Source: Aspidiotus rigidus
Lineage: Eukaryota; Arthropoda; Insecta; Hemiptera; Diaspididae
Direction of reading: 5' to 3'
DNA length: 64,000 nt
Assembly: GCA_035079385.1 (NCBI GenBank)
Contig: JAVHKY010000052.1
Location: 7,626,001-7,690,000 of the forward strand
Both the position numbers and the translations under genes were made by a program. Positions 49,507-59,777 of the stretch are shown one piece after another. Positions within the stretch are counted from its first letter, which is position 1, and each line of letters opens with the position of its first letter. Under the pieces are notes generated by a model. That model saw only the letters and a list, made by a program, of their open reading frames with translations, did no database searches and was not told the DNA's origin.

Positions 49507-49866
49507 TTATAATCCACCTAACGCCTCCGTTCTAATAAGCAACGATTTACTCATACAACTAGTGTGTCAAGTTTTCCTTTCTTGGTGCAGGCTTTTCTTG
49601 ACAAAATCGAACGCTAATAAAGTCGTTTTAGTTTGGTCGTCGGTGAAATTTCAAATATTATATCTATAAAACGTTTAATGTATTCAATTGCTTTGTATCG
49701 ATCTAATTGTGGAGTGCGACTTCTAAAGTACGAGTAGGTACGTTCACTGATTGTGGTGAGTAGGTATTTCTGATGACGGCCGGTCAACTATCCTCTGACA
49801 ATTTATATAATTTACATTGGATTGAATTTAAATAGCTTCTTCTTTTTTTATACTTTACAAAGAAAG

Positions 49867-50262
49867 ATGGATAAAACTTCGGCAATCCACATCTTTTACT
49901 TCGCAATTATTGTAACTGTTACTGCTTTGGATACAGAAAATCCTTTTTCAGAAGGTTATACCCAGACATGTGCAACCGGTTATAGACTAGGCTGTGAAAT
50001 TAGTAATCAAACGACCAATTGCGTTTATGATGGAGCGACAGAAGAACTTGGTGCTGAAATAGGTTATACTGGAGGTTTTACTACTGGCTTTGCTTGTGGA
50101 CTTTGCGAAAGTGGTTTTTTTGGTGATGGAAATACAACTCAAAAAGGTAAAACAGGAGCTAACTGTGGCAATTATGACGACAATAGAGAAGCTGAATGTT
50201 GCAAGAATAACAAACCTCAATTGATTCAGATATTCGTATACGATATTGCTTATTTTTCATGA
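49867..50262 (+). CDS. Small secreted Cys-rich protein, candidate host gene
   Basis: 131 residues from ATG 49867. Residues 1-20 form a plausible signal peptide (hydrophobic FYFAIIVTVTA). The mature part has about ten Cys (C-A-T-G-Y-x-L-G-C, F-A-C-G-L-C, A-N-C-G, E-C-C) and an acidic Gly/Thr-rich centre. No transposon similarity is seen, and I do not recognise the family. A TATAAA lies at 49665-49670, ~200 bp upstream. A GGTAAAAC at ~50145 could be a splice donor, in which case the last ~38 residues are intronic read-through. It is the only non-transposon coding candidate in the window. Confidence in expression is limited. Confidence 0.45.
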   Translation: MDKTSAIHIFYFAIIVTVTALDTENPFSEGYTQTCATGYRLGCEISNQTTNCVYDGATEELGAEIGYTGGFTTGFACGLCESGFFGDGNTTQKGKTGANCGNYDDNREAECCKNNKPQLIQIFVYDIAYFS

Positions 50263-50470
50263 AACAGTCTAACACTAGAATTAGTTTGTTTTATAGAGGT
50301 GTTATAGCACACTTGTAAATAATAATATCATTCGCATTCTTTCTAAATATTAATCGTTTTTGTCATCTTCACAACATCGATCTCCGTTCTCTTGGCGTTT
50401 ACATGGCATAAGCATAATACCGGTACTATAATTTCACCATCATTCATGGTCTGTGGCAGAGATCGTACAC

Positions 50471-50746
50471 CCCGGTAAACAATTTGAAGCCCTCTGAAGC
50501 CCCTGGGAAAAACTACCCTCTGAAGCCCTCATTTGAAGCCCTGTTGATTCCCTGTTCCCCTCTTACTTCCCTATTGAAGCCCTCATGAAGCCCTCAAATA
50601 TAAAGGGCTTCAGGGACACTAAAAGGAAACAGGGCTTAATTTGGGAAAAACTACCCTTTTAATTCCCATTTGAAGCCCTGTTTCCTTTTTGTGTCCCTGA
50701 AGCCCTTTATATTTGAGGGCTTCAAGTGGGAACAATGTTTACCGGG
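50471..50746 (+). mobile_element. Palindromic MITE, GAAGCCCT-rich, copy 1
   Basis: 276 bp, CCCGGTAAACA...TGTTTACCGGG (11-bp terminal inverted repeats). The inside is largely self-complementary and made of many GAAGCCCT/AGGGCTTC words (for example CCCTGAAGCCCTTTATATTT and its complement). An inverted second copy is at 63241-63516. The flanks share only AC, so the TSD, if any, is 2 bp. No ORF. Confidence 0.85.
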
Positions 50747-50887
50747 ACGAGATTTTTTAGTTAGCACAGAGCCCTTTGCTACATACTTATTTAATAAATA
50801 TAGGTGTTATATTCCGGAATTCAATGAATACGACTCGCTGCTTCCTTCAACTCTCGTGTATAGTGGGTGGCGTGGCCATTGCCCTCA

Positions 50888-52024
50888 CTAGTTGTAGCGT
50901 GAATCCCTACTTTCGTATTTCTTGATTCTTCGAGCGTGAACTAGCTCGTCCTTTCCGTCGAGATCGATGACGAAAAGAGTTGGCGATTCTATCTTTAAGA
51001 CTTTATAAGGACCAGTGTAGGCTGTATCGGTCTTCCTATTAAACACATTTTCTAACATCACCTTCTCTCCTATTTTAATTTTGAAGTCCCTGAATTTCTT
51101 ATTGTGGTAGGATGCATATTTATTGAAATTATCTTGTAGAATTTGCGGGGTCCTTCTCCTAAGTTCTTCTATTTCTTTGTTTTCGATGCTTCCTCCCCCT
51201 TCATCAGGAATATCGTATTTGTTATATCTACTTAGCAAGATGAGAGCTTTCCTACGTTGAGCCAGTGGCAGCTCCCTATTTATCTGTATCTCTATTCCAT
51301 CTTCATCCGTTAGTGTTTCGTCTCCTTTAAATTTTTCCTCAGGCTTGTTGCTCTTGCTATCATTTCCTATATTATTTATCTTCACAATTGCCTCTTTGTT
51401 CACTTCTGCTATCTTCTGGTTCTTATATAGAGTGATCGATCTTCCTGTCTCGTTGTAGGCTTCTATCTCCTGCTTGTTATTCCTCTTGACATTTATTCCC
51501 AAATGCTTAATTAGACTACTTATGGAATTGATCTTATTCGGTTCATTCTTATCATCCTCTATTCTCAAAATTTGGCGAGATTTTGGCGGTACAATTATAT
51601 TGTCATTCACGGTGATTACGTTATTAGTCCGTCTGTTTTCCTTATTATTGTTCAAGATCCTGTTGACGTAATTCTCATCCATCTTTACAAACTCTTCGTT
51701 CCCGAACACAATTCGCTTCTTACTACTGTCTATGATAACCCCATTTTTCAATTGGAAGTCCATGCCGAGCACGAGCGGCGAGTCTAATTCTTCAACAATT
51801 CGTACTCTTTGTTTGTAAACTGTATTTGCGATCTTGACACTTATTTCAGTCATACCGTAGTTTTTTAATTTAAATTTGGACGAACATGCGCATAAAATAT
51901 CGTTGTTTTCAGTTAAGACACTGTCGCTAGGCATGTTGTGACGATACAAGGGTATGAGACAGCGCAGGATACCACATACCCCAGCGTGCAAACCGTCATC
52001 ATGTAGATCCAATAACATAATCAT
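50888..52024 (-). CDS. Internally deleted gypsy derivative: protease remnant fused to integrase C-terminus
   Basis: 378 residues, uninterrupted. Residues ~40-130 resemble the second half of a gypsy retropepsin (V-R-I-V-E-E-L-D-S-P-L-V-L-G-M-D-F), though the catalytic D-T/S-G is not visible. A Lys/Asn-rich linker follows, then a pre-RT segment (LPLAQRRKALILLSRYNKYD). It then jumps to the integrase C-terminal region (NKKFRDFKIKIGEKVMLEN, then Y-T-G-P-Y-K-V and H-A-R-R-I-K-K-Y). RT, RNase H and the integrase core are gone, yet the frame is kept. It could be a non-autonomous derivative or a chance in-frame deletion. Function unknown. Confidence 0.65.
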   Translation of the reverse strand: MIMLLDLHDDGLHAGVCGILRCLIPLYRHNMPSDSVLTENNDILCACSSKFKLKNYGMTEISVKIANTVYKQRVRIVEELDSPLVLGMDFQLKNGVIIDSSKKRIVFGNEEFVKMDENYVNRILNNNKENRRTNNVITVNDNIIVPPKSRQILRIEDDKNEPNKINSISSLIKHLGINVKRNNKQEIEAYNETGRSITLYKNQKIAEVNKEAIVKINNIGNDSKSNKPEEKFKGDETLTDEDGIEIQINRELPLAQRRKALILLSRYNKYDIPDEGGGSIENKEIEELRRRTPQILQDNFNKYASYHNKKFRDFKIKIGEKVMLENVFNRKTDTAYTGPYKVLKIESPTLFVIDLDGKDELVHARRIKKYESRDSRYN

Positions 52025-53036
52025 AATTAGCCCGTGGTCGCGTTACTCTGCCGATGCCATGAGAAGGATGTGAGAAAACAATTTTGAAATAGATAGGGGA
52101 GTATCCTGACTACCTCACCTGTTCTCCACAGCCAGAAGATCAAAAGATCGCTAAGCGTCAGATGGAACACTAACTACGGGCTAGGAGTGGGTCCCTGACT
52201 AGCTCAAGTCTAAGACACGGGGTTAGAGACTACTTAGCTCAGGGAAGTGGAGAAAGAATCCTACCTAGAGTTCACTCCGGGGCCGAGACAAACAAGTGAT
52301 CAGAGAGAGATCACTTCACACTCACATTCACACCACACTCACACTTTCCATGTCAAAGAATAAGCCAAGCTCGACTCCATAGTCCCCCTTCCTCCCCCGA
52401 GATATTAATCTAGGTCACGCCATTCCTTAACAGGCCGAAAGTGATGAAAAAAAAGGAGGGTTCTCTTCGGCTCAAGAATTCCCGAGCGTCGAGTATACGC
52501 TACCTACCTACCTATAACAATTCACTAACCGAAATACCTCGTATAGCGATAACCGATGTGGTTGGTTTCTTCAGATCGTATAGGACAGTCGGCAACGTAC
52601 ACCCAACAGTTCTGCAGAAGTCTTGAGCAACCCCGAAAATCACTTTGTCCACCAATGGGGTGTAGAAACTATACGGTGAGTTCAGCAATATATCCCCGGC
52701 TCAATAGCAATTCAAAGATAAACATACGGAGAAAAAAAGGTTTATTCGAACGAATAATTATTTATTTAAACGAAAAATACAACGATAAGAAAACGCACGT
52801 TATCATGTGCATTCTATGAAGTAAAGTGAAGCGCCGGCGCTACGATAAACCCGTCGTGCGTGCAACACAACGAGCGGGAGGAAGAGAGGAAGAGGAAAAG
52901 GAAAGAATTTAGAGGGAGGAACAGTGACGAAAGAATTTAGGAAAGAGAAGAGAGAGAAAAAGAAAAAAAGGAAAGAGAAAAAAAAAAAAAGATTCACGGG
53001 TGCTTCACTGCGTCTACGTCTCGGTGTATTACTACA
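52025..53036 (-). repeat. Probable LTR and leader; owner uncertain
   Basis: On the minus strand the purine tract CTTAGGGGGCGAGA (53037-53050) directly precedes TGTAGTAATACACC (starting at 53036), a typical polypurine-tract/LTR junction. An AATAAA occurs near 52750. This could be the 3' LTR of Element 2, or the 5' LTR plus leader of the deleted gypsy (50888-52024), or one LTR shared by both in tandem. The left edge and a second copy were not found. Confidence 0.45.
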
Positions 53037-53696
53037 TCTCGCCCCCTAAGTGTCTTTCCAATCTGACCAAGGTCGAATGGAAACAAACTTCCGGACAAAT
53101 GCGATAATACAGGGAGACGCAGAGGAATGGCTCAATCAGGCCAAAAGGGGAGAGAGAAAAAAATCAAATTTGGCAGGAAGTGCGTTTCCCTCATTGATAT
53201 ACTTAGACCAAACACGATACATATTTTCTTTAAAAAAAATATTAACGCAGGCTTATGAAAAAGAAAAACTATAAAAGACTGTTGCGTCAGCGACGCTTAC
53301 GTTATCAGATGTGAGTTTCCGAAGTCTGAATTAGGTTACATCCTAATGATAGGAAAAATAAGCCTGGAAATTTACCAATTTTCTCGCGACAACTTATTTC
53401 CTATTATTTGTTTAAGTTTAATAAAACCAATACAATAGTGGTATGAAAAAATAATAAAAAAAAAAATTACAAAAAAAAATAAATAAATAAATAACTGCTG
53501 ATGATATCAAAATGGAATTCTTCATATTTCGTTTAGAGAACCAAACTCTACATCTTGGTGACTGCTGCAGCAATCTCTGGGTAAAACAAAACGATATCGC
53601 TTCTTAGACGAAATACTCGTACAATAAAAATACAAAGAATGACTAGAAATATTTGATGCACTCGTAAGGAGAAAATAAGACGCAAATTATTGAGGT

Positions 53697-56531
53697 TCAC
53701 GGACGTTTCTCACAGACATGTGAGAGGTGTGGGAACTTTTCAGAGAGTTTTTTCATCGTAGGATCATCCGTCGGGAGAGGAAAAGAATCTGTTATGCATA
53801 CGCTCGCTACTAGCAACTGGGCAAACCTCTCAAGCTCATGCTCTTGCATCCCACTTATAACTGTCGCAAAATAGTTCAACCTTTTTCTATCAATTCTACA
53901 GCCATCCTTGATCATGTTATCAATGGCTTTCTGTCGCTTCTTGTGACGGCAGACGGTATGATCAATGTTTAGGTTTGGTTTCTTCTCAATTAAGAGGCCA
54001 AGGATGGTCTTAGCCATTTTGTCAGCTTCCAAATTGCCGAGGTCATTACGATGGCCTCTGGTGTGGGCGAAGGATACAGATTCGATTTCTGCGGCAGCCT
54101 CTTCTAATTTCCATAGGACTTTCAGATCCATGTCGCCGGAATAGTCGGGCTTTTTCCAGCTTTCATGCAGTCTCTTTCTTCGATAAGTCGAAAAATAGCT
54201 GACTAGCCATTCGGAGTCCGTTCTTATTTCTACTGTTCTTATAGTGTTTTCTCTCGCTATTTCTAGGGCCCGAATGACTGCAACGATCTCCGCCACATTA
54301 TTTCTGATGGGTCCATTCAGGACGTATTTTCTCGGATCGAAAATTCTCTCCGCCGTGTTGAATGGCGAACTAGGGGCAAAGAAGATGCCTATGGCTGAGT
54401 CCGCGTTTGGCTTCCCGTTTGATCTGGTAGCGGCATCAGTATGAATAATTACTCTGTCCCCTACATACCTACACATAGGCGTAATGCGTGTGTAGGTATT
54501 GGCTATATTCTCTTCAAGCCAGTAGGCACAGTATTCTTTTTTCGACCAATAGTCTTGAAGGGCTGTATGTATGAGTTGCGCATCTTCAATATCGACGTAT
54601 TGTGAGTATTTAATCTCTTTTCTTGGTCGTAAGTTATAATGCATTCTAGAGTCTGAAGTTTCATTGGTAAGTGATGCTTGCGGAATTTGTTGTTTCACCT
54701 TTTTTGTATTTGTAGAGGGCTTTTTCAGTGGCGTCTCCTTTGCCATAGATGTCTCAGATGATCGCAGTTCCAATTTATCTGAAACAGATTCAGACACGTT
54801 TTCATCAACTACTTTGGTTTCTGTCGGCACCCAAGGTCTGGCCGGGTCTTTCTTTAAAGAAGCCTTCATATAAGGATCTTCTTTCTTAACAATTTCGCCC
54901 ACAGGATCATTCTCTAGAGGATCAACTGAGGATGGTAGTTTAGAAATAGTCATATGATTTCGATATTCCTGTTTCTTCATTTCGATATATTTCTTAGATT
55001 CCTCAATGATTTCTTTCCTCCAGGCGATGTAACGTTTCTGGTGTGGGGTAGGTTGAGCTGCATCAGGTAACTTTTTGATATTCTTGCGATTCTGGTAGAT
55101 GACTTTTGTGGGGTCTGATTCTGACCTCAATTCAAACCTGTTTTCCATAGTCACGTTGGAAATTTTATAGGGCTTGGACCAAATGGGCATCATTTTCTTT
55201 GCTACTCCTTCGGGTGCTGAAGACCTAGAATGTTTTCTAACTCGAACCCTGTCGCCTATCATTAGCACGGGTTGATTCTTTTCCCCGGCCACTCTCTTAT
55301 CATAAAGGGATTTGAGCGTAGATTTGATCTTATTTAGTAGTTTTTCCTGATCAACGCTTTGGAGTGGTAAATTCAGGATTTCTGGAATATCGTCTGGAAC
55401 GGCCTCCCCTGTCATAGCTTCATACGGTATGGACAAGGTGGCCCCGTGTTCTACTTGGTTGATCACGCACTCAATATCATGAATAGCGTTTACCCATTGG
55501 TTGTGGGCTCTTTTCTTATTCTCTGCCATGTAAGCTCTGAACAAATCCCCAATTTTGGACATTATTCTTTCTGCCAGGTTTACGTGAGGAGAATATACTG
55601 ATGTTCGACAAGCTGCTATATTTCGTTTCTCCATGGCCATTATAAATTGTGGTGATGTAAAGCACGGCGCATTATCGGAAAGAACATTTTTTACTTTAAA
55701 CTTTTTACCAAAAACTTTTATGTACTCGTCTAAGGCTGCTATTACGGATTTGGTTGTGGGGCTTCGACAAGGAACTATTTTCACATGTTTAGTCAAACCT
55801 TCCATAATAACTAAGACATATTTATGTCGATATCGACCAGTGACTAATGGGCCGTAATGGTCAATAAAAAGCATTTGATTTATTTCTTCAATTAAAATAT
55901 GTTTGGCAGGTCCCATTGTTCTTAAGGAGTGACATTTTGTTGTGCCACATATCTCGCAGTTAGCAATATACTCGTAAGTCATTTCGGCCATGTTTACCCA
56001 TGTAAATATTCGCTTGAGAATAGCTAGCGTCTTAGCCGCTCCACAGTGGCCATACCATCGATGATAGTAGTCAAGTACGTGCCATTGTACATTACGTGGG
56101 AGATAGATTCTAGCGCGACCATCTTTCCCAATTCTATAAATGTAGTCACCTTTCACCGAGAACTGGTTTGGATGAGCTTTCATTTCTACTTGGAGTTTAG
56201 GGTCCTCCTCTTGATGTTTCCTCAAGTCTTTGAGTCTCTCCTCAAGCGTAGGGGAGACATGAACATCAAAGTAATCTGCAGAGACTGTATCAACCTCGAG
56301 TTTAGGCACTTGTTTTTCATTTGGTGCTAATGGAAACTCTTCCAAATATGTTAGCATTTTTTTCATCTTAGCTCCAATAGGTACTACTTCTGCACCAAAC
56401 TCACGGATTCTAAGGGTCGCTTTTTGCATCCTCTTACTCAGAAAAGGCCATAGTGTAGCCAGTTCCGGCCATATATACTGAACGTGCACGCGAATCCTTT
56501 TACCATACAACATATATGCGTGCCTTTTCAA
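53697..56531 (-). CDS. Element 2 integrase and C-terminal RNase H1 domain
   Basis: 944 residues; the first ~30 complete the altered RNase H of the RT ORF. Integrase: H157, H162, C192, C195; D224 (LFIDHYG), D286 (VLSDNAP) and E321 (NLAERIM). A GPY/F-like segment (W-S-K-P-Y-K-I, ~451) follows, then a long charged linker with Y-N-L-R-P-R (~632). A complete RNase H1 fold comes next: D699 (I-I-H-T-D-A-A), E748 (N-N-V-A-E-I), D772 (R-T-D-S-E-W), His827 (T-R-G-H) and D837 (N-L-E-A-D), all four DEDD positions intact. A ~100-residue tail follows. It is the best copy for judging the architecture. Confidence 0.92.
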   Translation of the reverse strand: MKRHAYMLYGKRIRVHVQYIWPELATLWPFLSKRMQKATLRIREFGAEVVPIGAKMKKMLTYLEEFPLAPNEKQVPKLEVDTVSADYFDVHVSPTLEERLKDLRKHQEEDPKLQVEMKAHPNQFSVKGDYIYRIGKDGRARIYLPRNVQWHVLDYYHRWYGHCGAAKTLAILKRIFTWVNMAEMTYEYIANCEICGTTKCHSLRTMGPAKHILIEEINQMLFIDHYGPLVTGRYRHKYVLVIMEGLTKHVKIVPCRSPTTKSVIAALDEYIKVFGKKFKVKNVLSDNAPCFTSPQFIMAMEKRNIAACRTSVYSPHVNLAERIMSKIGDLFRAYMAENKKRAHNQWVNAIHDIECVINQVEHGATLSIPYEAMTGEAVPDDIPEILNLPLQSVDQEKLLNKIKSTLKSLYDKRVAGEKNQPVLMIGDRVRVRKHSRSSAPEGVAKKMMPIWSKPYKISNVTMENRFELRSESDPTKVIYQNRKNIKKLPDAAQPTPHQKRYIAWRKEIIEESKKYIEMKKQEYRNHMTISKLPSSVDPLENDPVGEIVKKEDPYMKASLKKDPARPWVPTETKVVDENVSESVSDKLELRSSETSMAKETPLKKPSTNTKKVKQQIPQASLTNETSDSRMHYNLRPRKEIKYSQYVDIEDAQLIHTALQDYWSKKEYCAYWLEENIANTYTRITPMCRYVGDRVIIHTDAATRSNGKPNADSAIGIFFAPSSPFNTAERIFDPRKYVLNGPIRNNVAEIVAVIRALEIARENTIRTVEIRTDSEWLVSYFSTYRRKRLHESWKKPDYSGDMDLKVLWKLEEAAAEIESVSFAHTRGHRNDLGNLEADKMAKTILGLLIEKKPNLNIDHTVCRHKKRQKAIDNMIKDGCRIDRKRLNYFATVISGMQEHELERFAQLLVASVCITDSFPLPTDDPTMKKLSEKFPHLSHVCEKRP

Positions 56532-57855
56532 TGTCTGAAATTGAGTGAAATTCTAGTTCTGGTGGTGGATAGCGTGTTTCAGGGTCATTAAATATCTTGC
56601 CCACAAAGGCCAGCGGTTCATAAGTTTCTTTATCATCGGTCTTCTCTCGATAAGGTCGCATTATTACCGCTGTATATGAGCGTTCTCTCATGCTGAGTAC
56701 AATATCAATTGGCTTATTGGAATCTACATGTCGATTGTATACATGTCTACGGAGTCCTTCCTTGATGCCATTAAACGCGTCTTCATGCTCCTGTGTCCAA
56801 ACAAATGTTGCTCCAGGTTTATCAAAGCAGGCTTTAGTCAACGGAGTAAGTTTACTAGCAAATTCTGAAAAACAAGGTATGAATTTGGCAAAGTATTGAC
56901 AACCACCCAAGAATGAGCGGACATGCTTTGGCCTAGTTGGTCGAGGACACTTTGCTAGTTGAATACTTTTCTCGGGATCAGCCCTAATCCCCGCACTAGA
57001 TACTAGATAGCCTAGAAAGGCAATCTCAGTTCTCATAAACTCGCATTCTTCAAGTTCCAATGTCATGCCACTTTCTTCTATGATGGATAACACATGCTCA
57101 ACTTGTTTCTTATGCTCTCGTATATTTTCTGAACAGATAATGACGTCATCTACGTATTGTATGACATAGTCTAGACCTTGAAACAGTTTGAAGACCGCTT
57201 CCATGAAAGCTTGCATGGAGCATGATAGTCCAAATGCTATACGCTTGAACTGGTACAACTGTCCACGGAACCCAAACGCAGTGAACTTTCGACTTTCTGG
57301 AGCGATGGATAACTGGGTAAAGGCATCTCGGAAGTCTAGCCTTGTGAAAATATTCTTGTTCTGAAAATAGCTCCTAAAAGTATCAATATTATCAACGCGG
57401 TTGGTGGGATCTTTAAGCTTGGTATTTAAGAGTCTGAAGTCAGCACAGACTCTCCAACGAGGTTTCCCATCTAAAGATTTTCTTTTCACCACCACGATAT
57501 TATTATAATGGCAAGAGTTTGACCGTTCTATTATTCCCTGCCGGAGCCACTCATTCATAATGAGCTGTACCGCGTCTAGCTTTTCTTTACTGTACGTAAA
57601 GGCTTTGTTGCGTATAAGAAGTTTATCCGGATCCTCTACAAATTCTAACTTATATTCGAAATTTCTGAGGTTGCCAACTTCATCGGCAAAGGCTTTGGGA
57701 AATCGCTTCATAAGCTCTTGCACATATTGCTGTTCCATTTGTTGGGATTCATTTGCCACCGACGACATGATTTCAAAACAGTCTACCAATATTGACTCAT
57801 CCACTCCATCTCCAATTCCTCTGGAGTGTTTTCTTCCCAACGCCTGTTGGTTCAC
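56500..57855 (-). CDS. Element 2 reverse transcriptase with altered RNase H
   Basis: 451 residues. RT: CADFRLLNTKL, TRLDFRDAF, A-F-G-L-S-C-S-M-Q-A-F and Y-V-D-D at 234-237, then F-L-G-Y and the thumb. The RNase H segment has the same replacement as Element 1 (V-L-S-M-R-E-R-S-Y-T-A-V-I-M for the N-D-A-S block) and keeps P-E-L-E. The frame leaves the true path at S-D-I (~56525) through a small indel; the correct continuation is in the 53697-56531 frame. The first codon is GTG, so expression presumably depends on the upstream frame, but a TAA (57874-57876) and a frame change intervene. Confidence 0.88.
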   Translation of the reverse strand: MNQQALGRKHSRGIGDGVDESILVDCFEIMSSVANESQQMEQQYVQELMKRFPKAFADEVGNLRNFEYKLEFVEDPDKLLIRNKAFTYSKEKLDAVQLIMNEWLRQGIIERSNSCHYNNIVVVKRKSLDGKPRWRVCADFRLLNTKLKDPTNRVDNIDTFRSYFQNKNIFTRLDFRDAFTQLSIAPESRKFTAFGFRGQLYQFKRIAFGLSCSMQAFMEAVFKLFQGLDYVIQYVDDVIICSENIREHKKQVEHVLSIIEESGMTLELEECEFMRTEIAFLGYLVSSAGIRADPEKSIQLAKCPRPTRPKHVRSFLGGCQYFAKFIPCFSEFASKLTPLTKACFDKPGATFVWTQEHEDAFNGIKEGLRRHVYNRHVDSNKPIDIVLSMRERSYTAVIMRPYREKTDDKETYEPLAFVGKIFNDPETRYPPPELEFHSISDIEKARIYVVW

Positions 57856-57947
57856 TGCCTCACGGACCTCTCTTTACATATCCAAAAACATCTGGTTAGG
57901 GTCCTTCCTAGCTCCTTCTAGAGCTATCGGTGTGGGTGGAGTAGCGT

Positions 57948-59777
57948 TCATGAAGACAGCGAGTTGTTTTTCAAAACAGGCTTAACTTTGGTTTCCATCA
58001 ACTGTTTTGATCCAAACAAACAGTCGACTGCAAGGTCATCAACTACTATGAGAGTGGTCTTTACGCAAACTCTATTAGTCCCGATAGTGCTTACGATATC
58101 AAAGGCACCTGTCCAGCGCCCCCTGGCATTGAGCGAAGTTCCATTTGCTGACACGAATCTAATGCCAGTTATAGGTTCCAAGTTCATCTTTTCGGAGTCT
58201 GGCAGGGAATTATTAATCTGTTGAAACAGAAGATAATTGATCAATGTCAAGCCACATCCAGAGTCCACTTTAGAACGCACTAGGTACTTTCTCAATCGTA
58301 GATGGAGTGTATGATCGCAATGATCTGGAGAGTCATCTACTTTAATCTCGAGCACTTTATCAGAATGCAGTTCCATTTGAGTTTTCACAGCATTGATAAA
58401 CTCAATATTTTCTTCTTCCGGATTCACACACTCATCTTGATTTTCAAGTTGAGCTTTTTCAAGCTCTATCATCTTTTCATAATACATGTTGGTTTTAGTG
58501 TCTCCAGCACCTAAACGCACGTGTTCTAGATAAGTGTCTAGTCTTTTAGAAATCTTTTCAAAGGCTTCCTTACTCCACTCCATATGTCTATATGCTGGGT
58601 TCAGGCAAAACATACCAAAACGATGACGTATTTCACTTGGATTAGAGACTAACAGCTGCCTCTGACCATTCTTACTAACTGGATTGAGATGGAATACTTC
58701 CGCAACCGAGAATAGGCGGATAACTCCAGTTAAGGAAGGATATTTTTTTATCTCTAGTATAGCCTTGTTCATGTTTTTTACATTTTGAAAGGTCAAATCA
58801 TTCACATCGTTTGGATAGGGCAACATTATTAGAACAATTCTTTTAGTGCCGTATTCATTTACAAACGTTGTGCATATCTCTCGGAGGGATTTCTTATATT
58901 CAGAAATATTTAGATTCTCATTTCTGATCTGATCAGCTCCTATACCAATACATACATACGGATAGTATTCTTTCAAATGAGCGTTTTTCTTTACATGCAG
59001 GAGAAGTCTTTTTGGATCTATCTTTTCAATGAGAAACCTCTTTGGTCCTCGCAACGAATAATCGTAACCCGAGAAAGTCTCACATAATCCAACCGTGAAG
59101 GTGTCCCCTAAAAATAAGAATTCGTTCCAGCACAGGTGTTCTGATGTTTCCTTTTCATCGTCTCGTCGTGCATAGTCTACCGAATGGACTAAAGGGGCAT
59201 CGGTTAATGGGTCAATCTCAAAATCTTTGACCTCTGGAATTCCAGAACAAGTTACATTTTGAGCAGCCACTGGTATAGAGACAATTTCATACAAATCTCC
59301 ATTTTCGCGTTTATTAAATACTCGCAATCCTCTCCTAGTTCGATGAAGATTCTTTTTTGTGTCTTCAGCAAATTTCGCAGTAGTTGTTTTCGATGTTGGT
59401 CTCGACGCTGACGAACCTACAATTTTTGATGCTCGATTCCGTTGCTTACGAGATAAATTTGCAGCGACCTTAAGTTCGTTATCACTCTCTGTTTCGCTAT
59501 CAGCTTCAGAATTCGAATTGCTTTCATCACTAGACTCGCAGTAATTACTTGTGCTATCGGCACGTGAAATTTTTCTTATTGACCCCTCACCCTCATTCTT
59601 TGAAGAATGCTCTCTAACTTTCTTACAGGATCTATCAGTGTTTTGGGCATGGCTAAATTGGGCAACATCATTATTATTCTTATTACCTAGAACCGCAGTA
59701 AGATTCAATTTACCTCTTTTTGCGACTCCATCATCTAAGTCCGAGTAATAGACCTCTCCACCATCATACTCTTCAAC
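57948..59777 (-). CDS. Element 2 SGNH-hydrolase-like domain and aspartic protease
   Basis: Open from after TGA 59778-59780, in the same frame as the capsid ORF upstream. Counting from the TTG at 59708: 40-130 acidic then basic linker. Residues ~193-395 are SGNH-like: N-E-F-L-F-L-G-D-T (201-203, Thr where the catalytic Ser sits), Y-V-C-I-G-I-G-A-D-Q (~251-260), R-I-V-L-I-M-L-P-Y-P, V-F-H (~340), and H-M-E-W-S (375-379), then E-K-I-S-K-R-L. Retropepsin V-D-S-G-C-G-L is at ~481. The order matches Element 1 exactly. The Ser-to-Thr change suggests this copy would not be an active esterase. Confidence 0.75.
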   Translation of the reverse strand, partial: VEEYDGGEVYYSDLDDGVAKRGKLNLTAVLGNKNNNDVAQFSHAQNTDRSCKKVREHSSKNEGEGSIRKISRADSTSNYCESSDESNSNSEADSETESDNELKVAANLSRKQRNRASKIVGSSASRPTSKTTTAKFAEDTKKNLHRTRRGLRVFNKRENGDLYEIVSIPVAAQNVTCSGIPEVKDFEIDPLTDAPLVHSVDYARRDDEKETSEHLCWNEFLFLGDTFTVGLCETFSGYDYSLRGPKRFLIEKIDPKRLLLHVKKNAHLKEYYPYVCIGIGADQIRNENLNISEYKKSLREICTTFVNEYGTKRIVLIMLPYPNDVNDLTFQNVKNMNKAILEIKKYPSLTGVIRLFSVAEVFHLNPVSKNGQRQLLVSNPSEIRHRFGMFCLNPAYRHMEWSKEAFEKISKRLDTYLEHVRLGAGDTKTNMYYEKMIELEKAQLENQDECVNPEEENIEFINAVKTQMELHSDKVLEIKVDDSPDHCDHTLHLRLRKYLVRSKVDSGCGLTLINYLLFQQINNSLPDSEKMNLEPITGIRFVSANGTSLNARGRWTGAFDIVSTIGTNRVCVKTTLIVVDDLAVDCLFGSKQLMETKVKPVLKNNSLSS

